Position numbers and translations under genes: made by a program. Below, in pieces: positions 9,057 through 18,852 of a DNA stretch of 64,000 nucleotides. This DNA is from Heterohyrax brucei (Eukaryota; Chordata; Mammalia; Hyracoidea; Procaviidae): the NCBI GenBank assembly GCA_028571685.1, contig CM053143.1, positions 136,682,829-136,746,828 on the forward strand, read 5' to 3'. Numbering within the stretch: the first letter of the stretch is position 1; each line of letters begins with the position of its first letter. Below the pieces are notes generated by a model. The model had not been told where the DNA came from. It did not search any database and worked only from the letters and a program-made list of their open reading frames with translations.

Positions 9057-10923
9057 CTATGCAGTTAGATGAGTCTAAATAAGGATAATAATGAGGGAAA
9101 TCGCCTTATACTTTCTGGAGAAAAAGTCACAGATCTCACACATATGCCAGCCAGAGGGTTATTTTTGCTCCAACGAGCTGAGCAGCTAGCTATCTAGCTG
9201 TCAGAGAGAGCCTTTGGTATTCCTGCTCTAGCCAACACAGTCATTCCTTTCATCTTCTCTCATAAGAAATTCACTGCATTGTCTAGTACTGGTACAAAAT
9301 GCTTATTCCATAAAAGCGCATGAGTGTCTGGTCTGACAATAAGAACGGGTTTCTGCCTTCGCTGTACAATCACTTCATATTACATTTCCTTAATGCTTGA
9401 GGGAAAGTGGAAAATATTTGAATTTTCTTTCTCTGATAGGTTTCCACCCTACAAAGGTCGTAGCTTTCAAAAGTAAGGGGAATGAACCTTTGTATATGAA
9501 TAACATATGCAACCAAATCATATTTTGAAACACTAAGTGTAATTCTTCCCTTTTCTCTCTGGAGGACTCCTTCTCTTTCTCCCATCCCAGCATGCCCTGA
9601 GCTCATTGCCTCAAGGTAAGGATGTAGCAAGAAAGAAAGCAAGTAGAGACTTTAAGTTGTTTTGCTCATGTTCCCAAAGCTTAAGCCTTTACAGAATTCT
9701 AGGGGTGGGGCATTGTGAAGGAGATTAGAGAGAAAAGAATCCCTGTCATCCCTGGACTTGAAAGGGTTTTCTACCAGTGGGAGTAATGAGGCAAAATGAG
9801 ACATCCTGGGTTCTAGCAGAAAGAATCTTTGCCTATTCAGTTTGGCAGCACTGGGATTAGTAAGAAAAAGAAACTCCAGGGACGAAATGACTGTGTCTGG
9901 GCAGATAGGCTCTTTGGCAGCCTCATCCCAGTCACAGCAGAAAAGCAGCAGAGAGCTGGAAGATCTGAAGACATGGGTACTGCGTCTTAGCAGAAACCTG
10001 TGAGGACCAAACCCCCAAGACTCTTCCCTATGTCCCCACCACCACCATTCCACATCATCTTGGCCCTTTTGAGAATCCTGTACCCATAAAGACATGAGGT
10101 TAATTTTTCTACCCACTGAGTAGAATAAGGCTCACAGTCTGTTTTAGAGAATGAAGCCACATATTTCACAGACCTGAGTTTGTGCCCATAATTCAAGACA
10201 GAGAAGGTGGTGAGTGGCAAGAGGAGAAGTGTGCATGTGGTATCAAGGCTGGAAGAGACTGGGGCCTCTTTGAAGAGAGTGTACTTGAATTATGGATTGG
10301 ATACTTCTATCTCAGGGAGGGAGTTAAGATTTTGTTCACTGCCTAAGCAAAAGTAGTCTGTTTTGATGAAGGCTCAGTATGGTATTTCTGACAACAAGAC
10401 ACACACAATAAAACTCTTTGTTGAACAACTTCCTATATGTTTGTTGATGTGATGAGAACTGCTAAGATACAGTGTTTACTTAATAAACCAACTGAGGGAG
10501 ATTTAGAACTTTTCCTATAAAGGGTGGAATTCCTTCCTCTGAATTGACTTAATGCTCATCATATTCAACAACATAAGAAAGCTTATTTCGGCCACGTGTG
10601 CAAAGCATCTTATTGCTCTCGTCTTGAAAAGTGAACAATGCACCTTTTTATTTAAAGAACTGAAAGCATGTTTTAGCCTGATTTAGATTGGATGAGTCAA
10701 GATTTCCAGAGTGTATTATGCAGCAGCCTCTCCTCTTCGAATTTGCTTTGATCATTCACGCAAATAACCTTGGAGAAAATGAGACTCCAATGAAGGTAAG
10801 CACCACTTACATCAAATTAAATTAACTGCAGTAGTATATGCATGCTACAGACTTTGTGAATTCTAATTGTTTCCAGGTGTTCATCAGGGTTGCACCGTTT
10901 AATGATACTTATTCAATGTATAT
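9057..10923. other. Long unrecognised stretch, mostly low-repeat
   Basis: I see no known repeat, exon or RNA gene. The longest open frame (minus strand, 154 codons, 9652-10116) has no domain, is Trp/Ser/Leu-rich by chance composition and lacks any supporting signal. The region could hold an eroded ancient repeat or non-coding regulatory DNA. I cannot tell which. Confidence 0.4.
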
Positions 10924-11340
10924 GTTGTTGTTAGGAGCCATTGGGTTGGTTCCAACTCACAACAATGATATTATAAACAACAGAACAAAAAACTGTCTGG
11001 TCCTGTGCCATCATAATCCTTGTTACACTCAAGCCCACTGTTGTAGCCACTGCGTCAATCCATCTCGTTGAAGGTCTTCACTTTTTGTGCCGACCCTCTA
11101 CTTGACTAAGCATGGTGTCTTTCTCTAGGGTCTGACAGATTCGTTTGTTCTTCTGGCAGTCTACGGTATATTCAATATTTTTTGTCAACACCCTAATTCA
11201 AAGGTGTCAGTTCTTCTAGGGTCTAGTTTTCACATGTATATCAGACAACTAAAAACATCACAGCTTGGCTCAGGCAAACCTTAGTCTTCAAGGTGACAAG
11301 TTTGCTTTTCAGCACTTTATGGTGTCTATTTAAATCTGCA
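10924..11340 (-). mobile_element. RTE (BovB-like) LINE, 3' end
   Basis: Starts with the complement of the RTE tail ('gttgttgttaggagccattg') and continues through 'actgcgtcaatccatctcgt', 'agcatggtgtctttctctag' and 'ttcaaggtgacaagtttgct'. Only the last roughly 415 bp of the element is present. It abuts, head to head, the plus-strand RTE that begins at about 11344. Confidence 0.85.
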
Positions 11341-11382
11341 TGCGGAGCAAATAACCAAAGAAGCTAGGTTACATGAAGAAGA

Positions 11383-11715
11383 ATGCGCCATCAGATGGGT
11401 GGAAGACCCATTAACAACCTTCAATATGCGGATAACACAACCTTGCTTACCATAAGTGAAGACAATTTGAAGCACTTATTGATGAAAATCAGAGACCTCA
11501 GGCTTCAGTATGGATTACTCTGTAACATAAAGAAAACAAAAATTCTCATGACTGGACCAATAAGCTATGTCATGGTAAATGGAAACAAGACTGATGTTGT
11601 CAAGGATTTCATTTCACTTGGATCACCATCAACGCCTATGGAAGCAGCAGTTAGGAGATCAAAATGCATATTGCATTGGGCAAATCTGCTGCAAAAGAAC
11701 TCTTTAAAGTGTTAA
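11383..11715 (+). pseudogene. RTE reverse transcriptase fragment
   Basis: A 110-codon open frame holds the end of the RT palm and the following thumb and linker. NNLQYADNTTLLT corresponds to the catalytic 'YADD' box of non-LTR reverse transcriptases, but the second Asp is Asn here. Downstream, 'KDFISLGSPSTPMEAAVRRS' is the conserved RTE stretch. The Asp-to-Asn change at a metal-binding residue and the truncation make it inactive. Confidence 0.8.
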
Positions 11716-12247
11716 AAAGTAAAGATGCCACTTTGAGGACTAAGGCACACCTGACACCAGCCATATTTTCAATTGCTTCATATATGTGAGAAAGTTACAC
11801 AGTCAGTAAAGAAGAATGAAGTTACGTGTTTAAGTAATAGTGTTGGCCAAGGATGTTCAATATGCCATGGACTACCAGAAGGAACAAGTTGACTTTAGGA
11901 GAAATACAGTCAGAGTAACCCTTGGAAGCAAGGACGGAGAGACTTTATCTCGTGTACTTTGAATACATTATCAGGAGGGCTCAGTTCCTCGAGAAGACAT
12001 CATGCTGGGTAAAGCAGTTGCTGTTAGGTGCCATCAAATCACTCCCAACTCACAGCAACCCTACGTACAACAAAGCATAAACTGCCCATCCTGCACCATC
12101 TTTATAATCCTTATTATGCTTGAGCCTGTTGCTGCTGTCTTGCTCTTTTTCACTGACCCTCCTGCTTTACCATGCATAATGTCTTTCTCCAGGTGCTGCT
12201 TCTTCCTGATAACATGTCCAAAGTATGTGAGCCGTAGTCTTGCCATC

Positions 12248-12855
12248 AGTCGGGGATTGAATTGTGTGCTCCTAAAATATTTGTCAATTTGGCTGGGTCA
12301 TGATTCCCAGTATTGTGTGATTGTCTACCTTTTGTCATGTGATGTGATTTTCCTATGTATTGTAAATTCTTCTCTAAGACGTTGATAAGACGAGATTAGC
12401 GCAGTTATGTTAATAAGGCAGGCTTTGAGACATGGGGATCTCATACCACCAAGAAAGCAGTGCTGGGAGCAGAACGAGTTCTTTGGACTCAGGGTTCCTG
12501 GGAGGAGATGCTCCCTGATTGAATGAAGATTGATGACAAGGACCTTCCTTCACAGCCAACAGAGAGAAAGTCTTCCCCATAGCTCGTGCTCTGATTTTGA
12601 ACTACTAGCCTACTAGATGGAAACCTAGCAGTGGTTAAGTGCCATGGCTGCTAACTAAAAGGTTGGCAGTTTGAATCTACCAGGTGCTCCTTGGAAACTC
12701 TATGGGGTAGTTCTACTCTGACATATAGGGTCACAAGGAGTTAAAATCAACTCAACGGCAATGGCCAGCCTACTAGACTGTGAGAACAAACCTCTCTTTG
12801 TTAAACACTTCTAGCTGTGGTATGTTTATTACAGCAGCACTAGATCATAAAGACA
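12248..12855 (+). mobile_element. MaLR-like solo LTR inside the antisense RTE
   Basis: From 'ggggattgaattgtgtgctc' to 'gcactagatcataaagaca'. Flanks are CCATC (12243-12247) and CCACC (12856-12860), a five-base target duplication with one change. The surrounding RTE text continues ('cttgccatc' then 'ctttcttctaaggagcatt'). It carries a SINE at 12618-12766. Confidence 0.85.
12618..12766 (+). repeat. Afrotherian short SINE, innermost layer
   Basis: Flanked by perfect 11-bp direct repeats AGCCTACTAGA (12607-12617 and 12767-12777), which are LTR sequence duplicated on insertion. It has the full SINE order from 'ggaaacctagcagtggttaa' to 'caactcaacggcaatggc', with almost no A-tail. Confidence 0.92.
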
Positions 12856-13678
12856 CCACCCTTTCTTCTAAGGAGCATTCTGGTTGTACTTCTGAGACAG
12901 ATCTGTTCATTCTTTTATCAGTCCATGGTATACCTGGTATTCTTCTCTCACGTCACAATTTAAAGGTGTCAGTTCTTCAGTCTTCCTTGTTCATTGGTCA
13001 CCTTCTGCATCAGTATGTGGTGATTGAGAACAATCCTCAAAAGTGAGGGGTTTTGTCCAGCTTTAGCCCATGGCTTGGGTTAGGTGCACCTTAGTCTTCA
13101 GGGTGACGTCTTTGCTTTCAAACACATTAAAGAGATCTTTTTGTAGCGGATTTGTCTAATGCAATGTGTCTTTAGAATTCTTGACTTCTGCTTCCACAAG
13201 CATTGATTGTGGATCCAAGTAAAATGAAATCCTTAACAACCCCAGTCTTTACCCCATTTACCCTGATGGTACTTATTAGTTCAGTTGTGAGGATTTTGCT
13301 TTGTTTATGTTCAGGTGTAATGTACACTGAAGGCTGTGGTCTTTGATCTTTATCAGTAAGTGTTTCAAGTCCTCTTGACTTCCAGCAAACAAGGTAAAAT
13401 TGAAGGTCAGTGACATAGAGGACAATCATTGACCAAATGGATTGACACAGTGGCTGCAATGATGGCCTCAGACAACAATGATGCGAAGGTGGTGCAGGAC
13501 TGAGCAGTGTTCCCTCTGCTATACACGGGGTCACTATGAGTGGGAACTGACTCACTAGCACCTGACAACAACAAATTGTTTCCAATCAACATTATTTCCT
13601 ATAGACATTTTCATGAATAAGCAGAATCCATACACTGACCATCTCTAATTTTACCATAACTTTTAAGGATGAATTATT

Positions 13679-14071
13679 ATCTTAGTTGTCTAGTGCTGCT
13701 ATAATAGAAGAACCACAAGTAGGTGGCTGTAACAAATCAAAATATATTTCATCACATTTTAGGAGGATAGAAGTCCAAATTCATGGTGCCACTCTAGCAG
13801 AGGCTTTCTGTCGGCTTTGAAGAAGGTCCTTTCCTCTTTGAGCTTCTGTTCCTGGACTGTCTTCATGTGGCTTGGCATCCTTCTTCTCCCATCTTTGTTT
13901 CTTTAGCTTGCTTGTCTAATCTCTTTTATATCTTAAAAAGGGATTGAATCAAGACACACCCTACACTAATCCCATCTTGTTAACATAGCCATTCCCAACT
14001 AGCATTCTAACCACAGATACAGCATTTGGAATTTACAAAGCATATTTTCACGGGACACAATTCAATCTGTA
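13679..14071 (-). mobile_element. MaLR-like solo LTR, diverged copy
   Basis: Complement landmarks: 'cttagttgtctagtgctgct' at the left, 'atctcttttatatctt' in the middle and 'gggacacaattcaatctgta' at the right. It differs from the other copies in the central third and may be another subfamily. Confidence 0.72.
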
Positions 14072-14757
14072 ACATTTACAGTTGCCATGATCTTGTACAA
14101 TGGGTTGCTCTGTAAGTAGGAAATGTGTTAAGTTCTGTATAAAAAGTTGTCATTGAACTGCAATTTGACTCTTCACTTGTGACCTGAACGATGTCCAGTT
14201 TTTGTCTATTCTTTTCATCCATCTTCTGTCCATTTACCTTCTTTTCAACAAAGGGTCTGTTTCAATTTAAGGAACAAGTTCCTAAAGTTCTCTCATAACT
14301 CAAAACATACTTTCTCAGTGGAACAAATGATATATGTTCCTGGAATACACAGATATATAACCATTTGAAACATACTTTAGTGTTGCTTTAAATTTTTTTT
14401 GATTAGTTTAAATTTTTCCCATAGAACTATCTCCTCAATTAGTAACACAGTATTACTTTGGTTCTTTGGCCTTATTCATACAATTTTATCATTTCTAACT
14501 TTTATTCTGGATTTTTTTACTTAGAATTCATTTTTGGAGGCTCTATTTTTAGCAACAACATCACTTAAAAGATACTGTGTTGGGGAAAGTTTACTAAAAA
14601 CAAAATCTACTTCCAACCCAGGAAAACTCTGTACAAAAATAGAAGAGAAAGAAAAGTTTTATTATTGAGTAAACATTACACCAGAATAGGATGTATTATA
14701 GGGAATTTGCTAAAGAGATTGCAAATACAGAAAGGAATTTGGCCTTTATATAAACCG
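14072..14757. other. AT-rich unrecognised sequence
   Basis: No repeat family, open frame or splice-bounded exon stands out. Confidence 0.5.
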
Positions 14758-14911
14758 AAACTAAACCCACTGTTGTCAATTCCAACTCTTAGCGACCCTG
14801 TAGATGGAGTAGAACTGTTCCACTGATTTTTTAAGGAGTACCTGGTGAATTTGAACTGCTGACCTTCTGGTTAGCAGCTGTAGCATTAACCACTACACCA
14901 CCAGGGTTTCT
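14758..14911 (-). repeat. Afrotherian short SINE
   Basis: Tail complement 'aaactaaacccactgttgtc' through head complement 'accactacaccaccagggtttc'-like end. Near full length. Confidence 0.9.
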
Positions 14912-15229
14912 TTATATAGTTAGGTGAATACAACCAACTACATTCAACTTTTCGTGATACAATTGCTGGTTTTCTAACATCTGTTTGGTGGAGCACCTGC
15001 AGTGATGCTTGTCTTCTTCCAGAAAACCAGGCATCAGGGATGTAATCTCCTTTGATGGTTACAATTCAAAAGAGGAAACATATTTAATTTACATTCTTCT
15101 CAAAGAGACAGAGAAAGTTGCAAGTTGTCTGAAGTGATAACTTCTGCAAGGGGAGGAGGGAAGTCTCTTTCCTTGTCTTCAACAGGCACAATTAAGACCT
15201 CTCATTTTCCATTCACATTTGCTATTATG
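14912..15229. other. Unrecognised spacer
   Basis: About 320 bp with no feature I can support. Confidence 0.5.
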
Positions 15230-15640
15230 AAGGAGTCCTGGTTGCACCGCAGCTAAGCGCTTGGCTGAGAACTGAAAGGACAGTGGTTCAACTCATCTGC
15301 TGACCAATGGGAAAAACGTGTGGCAATCTGCTTCTGTAAAGATGAAATTGTTGTTGCTGTCCAGTGGGTCGTACAAATCATACAGGACCGAGTAAAACTG
15401 TCTTTGTAGGCTTTCCAAGGCTGTAATCTTGTCAGAAGCTTATTACCCACTCTTTTTCCCATGAAGTGGCTTGTGGGTTCGAACCAGAAACCTTTCAGTT
15501 AGCAGCCAAGTGCTTAACCACTGCACCACCATGGCTCCTTTCCTTATAAGAATACAGCCTTGTGAACCCTATAGGGCAGTTCTGTTCTACTGTGCCATAT
15601 AGGGTCTCTACAAATTGGAATAGAATAAACAATTGTTATT
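15230..15640 (+). repeat. Afrotherian long SINE, split by a second SINE
   Basis: The left part has 'aaggagtcctggttgcaccg' to 'ctgcttctgtaaagatg'. The right part resumes 'acagccttgtgaaccctata' to 'tctctacaaattggaataga'. The two pieces join in the normal consensus order around 'tctgtaaagattacagcc'. Confidence 0.85.
15345..15543 (-). repeat. Afrotherian long SINE inserted in a SINE
   Basis: Complement order from 'ttgttgttgctgtccagtgg' through 'ccaaggctgtaatcttgtca' to 'accactgcaccaccatggct'. Inserted antisense at the 'gtaaagat' position of the host SINE. Flanks 'taaagatga' and 'ataagaata' could be a decayed target duplication. Confidence 0.85.
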
Positions 15641-15825
15641 TTGTTTTTGTTTTTATTTGTCCCTACAAGTGTTACAGGATTTGTCCTTACAAGCTGCTTA
15701 AGGCAGCAAAATTTTCCACCATGTAGGAAACTCTGTCTTAGTCTGAATTACATGCATTTTATAAACACTACAAGTTTGTTTTGCTTTTTTTAAGTTGCAA
15801 TTGATATTATCTTATTATCAAGTCG

Positions 15826-16195
15826 TTGCTGTTGTTAGATGCCACCGAGCTGTTCTGACTCATAGCGACCCTAGGCACAACAGAATGGAACACTGCCCGT
15901 CTTGCACCACATCGACAGTGGTTCTCATGCTTAGGTGCATTGTTGTGGCCCCTGTGTCAATCCACCCGTCGAGGGTACTCCTTGTTTTCCCTGACCTTCC
16001 ACTCAACCAAGCACGATGTCCTTCCCCAGGGACTGATCTTTCCTGGCAACATGTCCAAAGTATGTAAAATGCAGTCTTGCCATCTTTGCTTCCAAGGAGC
16101 ATACTGGTTGTACTTCTTCCAGAACAGATCTGTTTGTTCTTTTTGTGGTCCATGGTCCATTCAACATTCTTCTCCAATACCACAATTGAAATCAA
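15826..16195 (-). mobile_element. RTE LINE, 3' end
   Basis: Tail complement 'gttgctgttgttagatgcca', then 'ctgtgtcaatccacccgtcg', 'agcacgatgtccttccccag' and 'catctttgcttccaaggagc'. About 370 bp and 5'-truncated. No intact frame. Confidence 0.88.
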
Positions 16196-16208
16196 GATAG
16201 GAAGAGAA

Positions 16209-16246
16209 TTTTCCTTTTGTTATATAATTTTCCTTTTGTTATATAA
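16209..16246. repeat. Perfect 19-bp tandem duplication
   Basis: TTTTCCTTTTGTTATATAA occurs twice back to back (16209-16227 and 16228-16246). Confidence 0.95.
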
Positions 16247-16382
16247 CTTGTGGGTTCTTGTTTCAGCCTGAAAACTCCCAAGGTGCTAGACCTTAGCAAC
16301 TACTCTAAAGCAGTTCCATCCTGGCTACATAAGAATCATTTGGATTCCTGGACTCCAACTTGACTTCTCTTGAGGAGTTACT

Positions 16383-16803
16383 CTGTTTATTTTCTCACGG
16401 TCTAGTAGACTAAATGCTAAGTTCAGGGACCAGCTCCAAGGGAAGGTTTTCTCTCTTGGTCAGCTCTGGGGTAAGGTCCTTATACTCAATCTTTCCCTTG
16501 ATCTAGGAATTTCTGAACATAGGGACCCTGGGTCCAAACCATGTGCTATGCTCCAAGTTTTGCTGTCTTGGTGGTAGGAGGTCATCCCCACACCCCTACT
16601 CCCTGCTCGCTTGTCTCTTTTATATCTCAAAAGAGATTGACTCAAGATACAACCTAATCCTGTCGATTGAGTCCTGCCTCATTAATATCATAGAGGTAGG
16701 ATTTACAACACATAGGAAAAGCACATCCGATGACAAAATGTTGGACAATCATGGCCTAGCCAAACTGACACACATTTTTGGAGCTACAATTCAATTCACA
16801 GCA
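16383..16803 (-). mobile_element. MaLR-like solo LTR, partial
   Basis: Complement text from 'ttattttctcacggtctagt' to 'gctacaattcaattcacag'. The 3' end of the LTR (left side, normally 'tgtcttagtcatc...') is missing. The central 'ctcttttatatctcaaaagag' box is well kept. Confidence 0.8.
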
Positions 16804-16984
16804 AGAGGGGAAAGTGTCTTAATAGCCTGATTCACTAGACTGAGAACTGGAAATTCAGGACTTCTGGACCTGGCAAGACTGTCACCTGGCAAGACTGTCA
16901 CAGTGTCTTGCACGGAATCAGGCGTGCACATGGCCTTTTCAGATCAGCTTCAAGATATGTGGTGCTGTTTTTTCTAAAGGGTTC

Positions 16985-17163
16985 TTGGTCATTGCTGGAT
17001 TGATTCCAACACACAGTGACTCCATGGTACACAGAGTAGAACTTTTCCATAGAGTTTTCAAGGCTATGACCTTCTGGAAGCAGACCACCAGGCTTGTCTT
17101 CCAGGGTGGCTCTGGATGGGTTTGAACTGCCAACCTTCCAGTAGTAGTAAAGTACTTAGCTGT
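16985..17163 (-). repeat. Afrotherian long SINE
   Basis: 'tcattgctggattgattcca', 'caaggctatgaccttctgga' and 'gggtttgaactgccaacctt' in complement order. Confidence 0.85.
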
Positions 17164-17401
17164 TTTTGTCATTAAGGACTGCTCCTGAAGCTTTAATAAA
17201 GTTTATATTCTAAGCTCCCAGGCTCCTCAATCTCAGATCTCCTTTTTTCAGTCTCTTACATTTTTTCTTTTTCTCCGTATCAAATTTTGCTCTCTGGAAA
17301 GGATTTTATAACTCCTCCTTACTGAGTTCTAATTGCCTGGTAAGGTTTCATGACTTACTCTTCCTGCCTGTTGGCATTTTAAAAAAGGATAAAGCCTTCT
17401 T

Positions 17402-17594
17402 ATTATGTGCTGTCGAGTTGATTACAACTAATAGCGACCCTAGATGATGGCAGAACTATCCCATAGAGTTTCCTACGCTGTAATATATACGGATGCAGAT
17501 CACTGGAAATTTTTCTCCCAAGGAGACACCGATGGGTTTGAACTGCCGACTTTTGGGTGAGTGCTGAGCCCTCATTGCACCATCAGAGCCCCTT
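17402..17594 (-). repeat. Afrotherian long SINE
   Basis: 'gtgctgtcgagttgattaca', 'cctacgctgtaatatatacg' and head complement 'attgcaccatcagagcccctt'-like end. Near full length. Confidence 0.87.
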
Positions 17595-17690
17595 CAGATA
17601 AAGCCATAGGTTATGGGGAGCAATTCTGGGAGTGAATTTTTATGGATTAGTGATCTGGAAGGAGCAATGGGGGTTGGACAGGAAAATAAT

Positions 17691-18167
17691 TGTCTTAGTC
17701 ATCTGGTGCTGCTCTAACAGAAATACCACAAGTTGATGGTTTTAACAAAGAGAAATTTATTTTCTCAGAACAAAAGCAGGCTAAAAATTCAAATTCAGGG
17801 AGTCAGCTTCAGGAGAAGTCTTTCTCCATTGGCTTGGGAGCAAGGTGCTTGTTGTCAATCTGCCCCTGGACTGGGTGCTTCTGAGGCACAGGGTCCCCAG
17901 ATTCAAAGGACACGCTCTGCTCCTGGCACTGCTTTCTTGGTAGTATGAGGTCCCCAAGTCTCTGCTTGCTCCCCTTTCCTTTACGTATGAAGAGATTGCC
18001 TCAAGGCGCAGCATGCTCTTATAGACTGAGTCCCGGCCACCTGTCCTCCCTCATTAACATCAGAGAGGCAGGGTTTACAACATAAAGAAACATCACGCAA
18101 TACCGAGAACTGTAGCCCAGCCAAATTGCTATACACATTTTGGAGAGACACAATTCAGTCTGTGACA
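17691..18167 (-). mobile_element. MaLR-like solo LTR, full length
   Basis: Runs from TGTCTTAGTCATCTGG to ..AGTCTGTGACA, so both TG..CA ends are present. Flanks ATAAT and ATAAC are a likely five-base target duplication with one change. It has the sense-strand polyadenylation-type box (complement 'agagaaatttattttctca') and the central block shared with the other copies. Confidence 0.88.
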
Positions 18168-18171
18168 ATAA

Positions 18172-18290
18172 CAGTATTGGTAACAGTTACAGAGTGTGTC
18201 CCCTGTGCCAGCTTGCCCTTAGAGCCCTTCATCCACTGTGTTATCTAAACTTCACAAGAAGCCTGGAGGTAAATTTGGAGAACGTGAACC
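18172..18290 (+). repeat. MIR-type SINE, 5'-middle part
   Basis: 'agagtgtgtcccctgtgcca' and 'tgtgttatctaaacttcaca' follow the order of the MIR core ('tgtgccaggcact..', 'ttatctcatttaatcctcac'). Confidence 0.5.
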
Positions 18291-18540
18291 TAAACCATCT
18301 ATACTTACACAGCTCGCCGTCCATATTACATGGCTGTTTATTCAACTTCCTTCCTCTAGATGACTTAGGAAAATCTTGCACAGAAAGACAAAGTTGCAAA
18401 TCATTGCTTTTGTTATTGTCCTGGAAGGTCTCCACTAATCTCATCAACAAGGCTCACCATGTTTTGCTGTTGTCTACCCACCCCTTGCCCAATCCTAATC
18501 ATGCCTCCCTGCATTAAAAGACTCATTTTAAATCAGAACC

Positions 18541-18549
18541 CCCCCCCCA
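18541..18549. repeat. Poly(C) run
   Basis: Uninterrupted run of about nine to ten C. Confidence 0.9.
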
Positions 18550-18705
18550 AACCTAATAAACATCCTACTTTTGCCGTCTGGTTAACAAATGCTTCTAAGA
18601 CCCTCAAGGTGGAGATCCCCCTTACTGCAATAAGCAATAAACTTGGCTTTGCTGTATTAGCAAGCCATTTGCTGGTGTTTTGAAGAGCTAACATTTCTCA
18701 GGATT

Positions 18706-18852
18706 ATCCTTGCCTCCATTTCTCAGGTGAGGAAACTAAGACCCAGAGAGGTTAGTTAATTAAAGACACAGCTAGTAAGTGGTGGATCCACAGCCTAAAT
18801 TCTGCCAGTCTGATTCTAGAATGCATCCTCCTTGTCACATCTCTACACAGCT
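18706..18852 (+). repeat. MIR SINE
   Basis: 'tctcaggtgaggaaactaag', 'cccagagaggttagttaatt' and 'acagctagtaagtggtggat' are the MIR central domain in order. The 3' end is diverged. Confidence 0.85.

Larger units (their letters stand above)
12010..13400 (-). mobile_element. RTE LINE inserted antisense into another RTE
   Basis: Begins with the RTE tail complement 'ttgctgttaggtgccatcaa' and runs to 'ttccagcaaacaaggtaaaa', covering about the last 780 bp of an RTE once the inner LTR is removed. The minus-strand frame is broken by stops. It lies exactly in the gap of the plus-strand RTE and is itself interrupted at 'cttgccatc' by a solo LTR. Confidence 0.82.
11344..13575 (+). mobile_element. RTE LINE, outermost layer of a four-level nest
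   Basis: The left part (11344-12016) runs from the reverse transcriptase region to 'aagacatcatgctgggtaaa'. The right part (about 13400-13575) resumes with 'tcattgaccaaatggattga', 'cacagtggctgcaatgatgg' and the tail 'gcacctgacaacaacaaatt'. These are consecutive parts of one RTE 3' half, so everything between is a later insertion. Both sides of the gap keep a 'ggtaaa' motif (12007-12012 and about 13394), a candidate remnant target duplication. Confidence 0.8.

Noticed and set aside
9652-10116. 154-codon open frame, minus strand
   Set aside because: No domain or repeat match visible and implausible composition. A chance frame is likely; a protein search could overturn this.
16209-16246. 19-bp tandem repeat as a regulatory or CRISPR-like array
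   Set aside because: Only two perfect units without spacers in a vertebrate genome. A simple slippage or duplication event.
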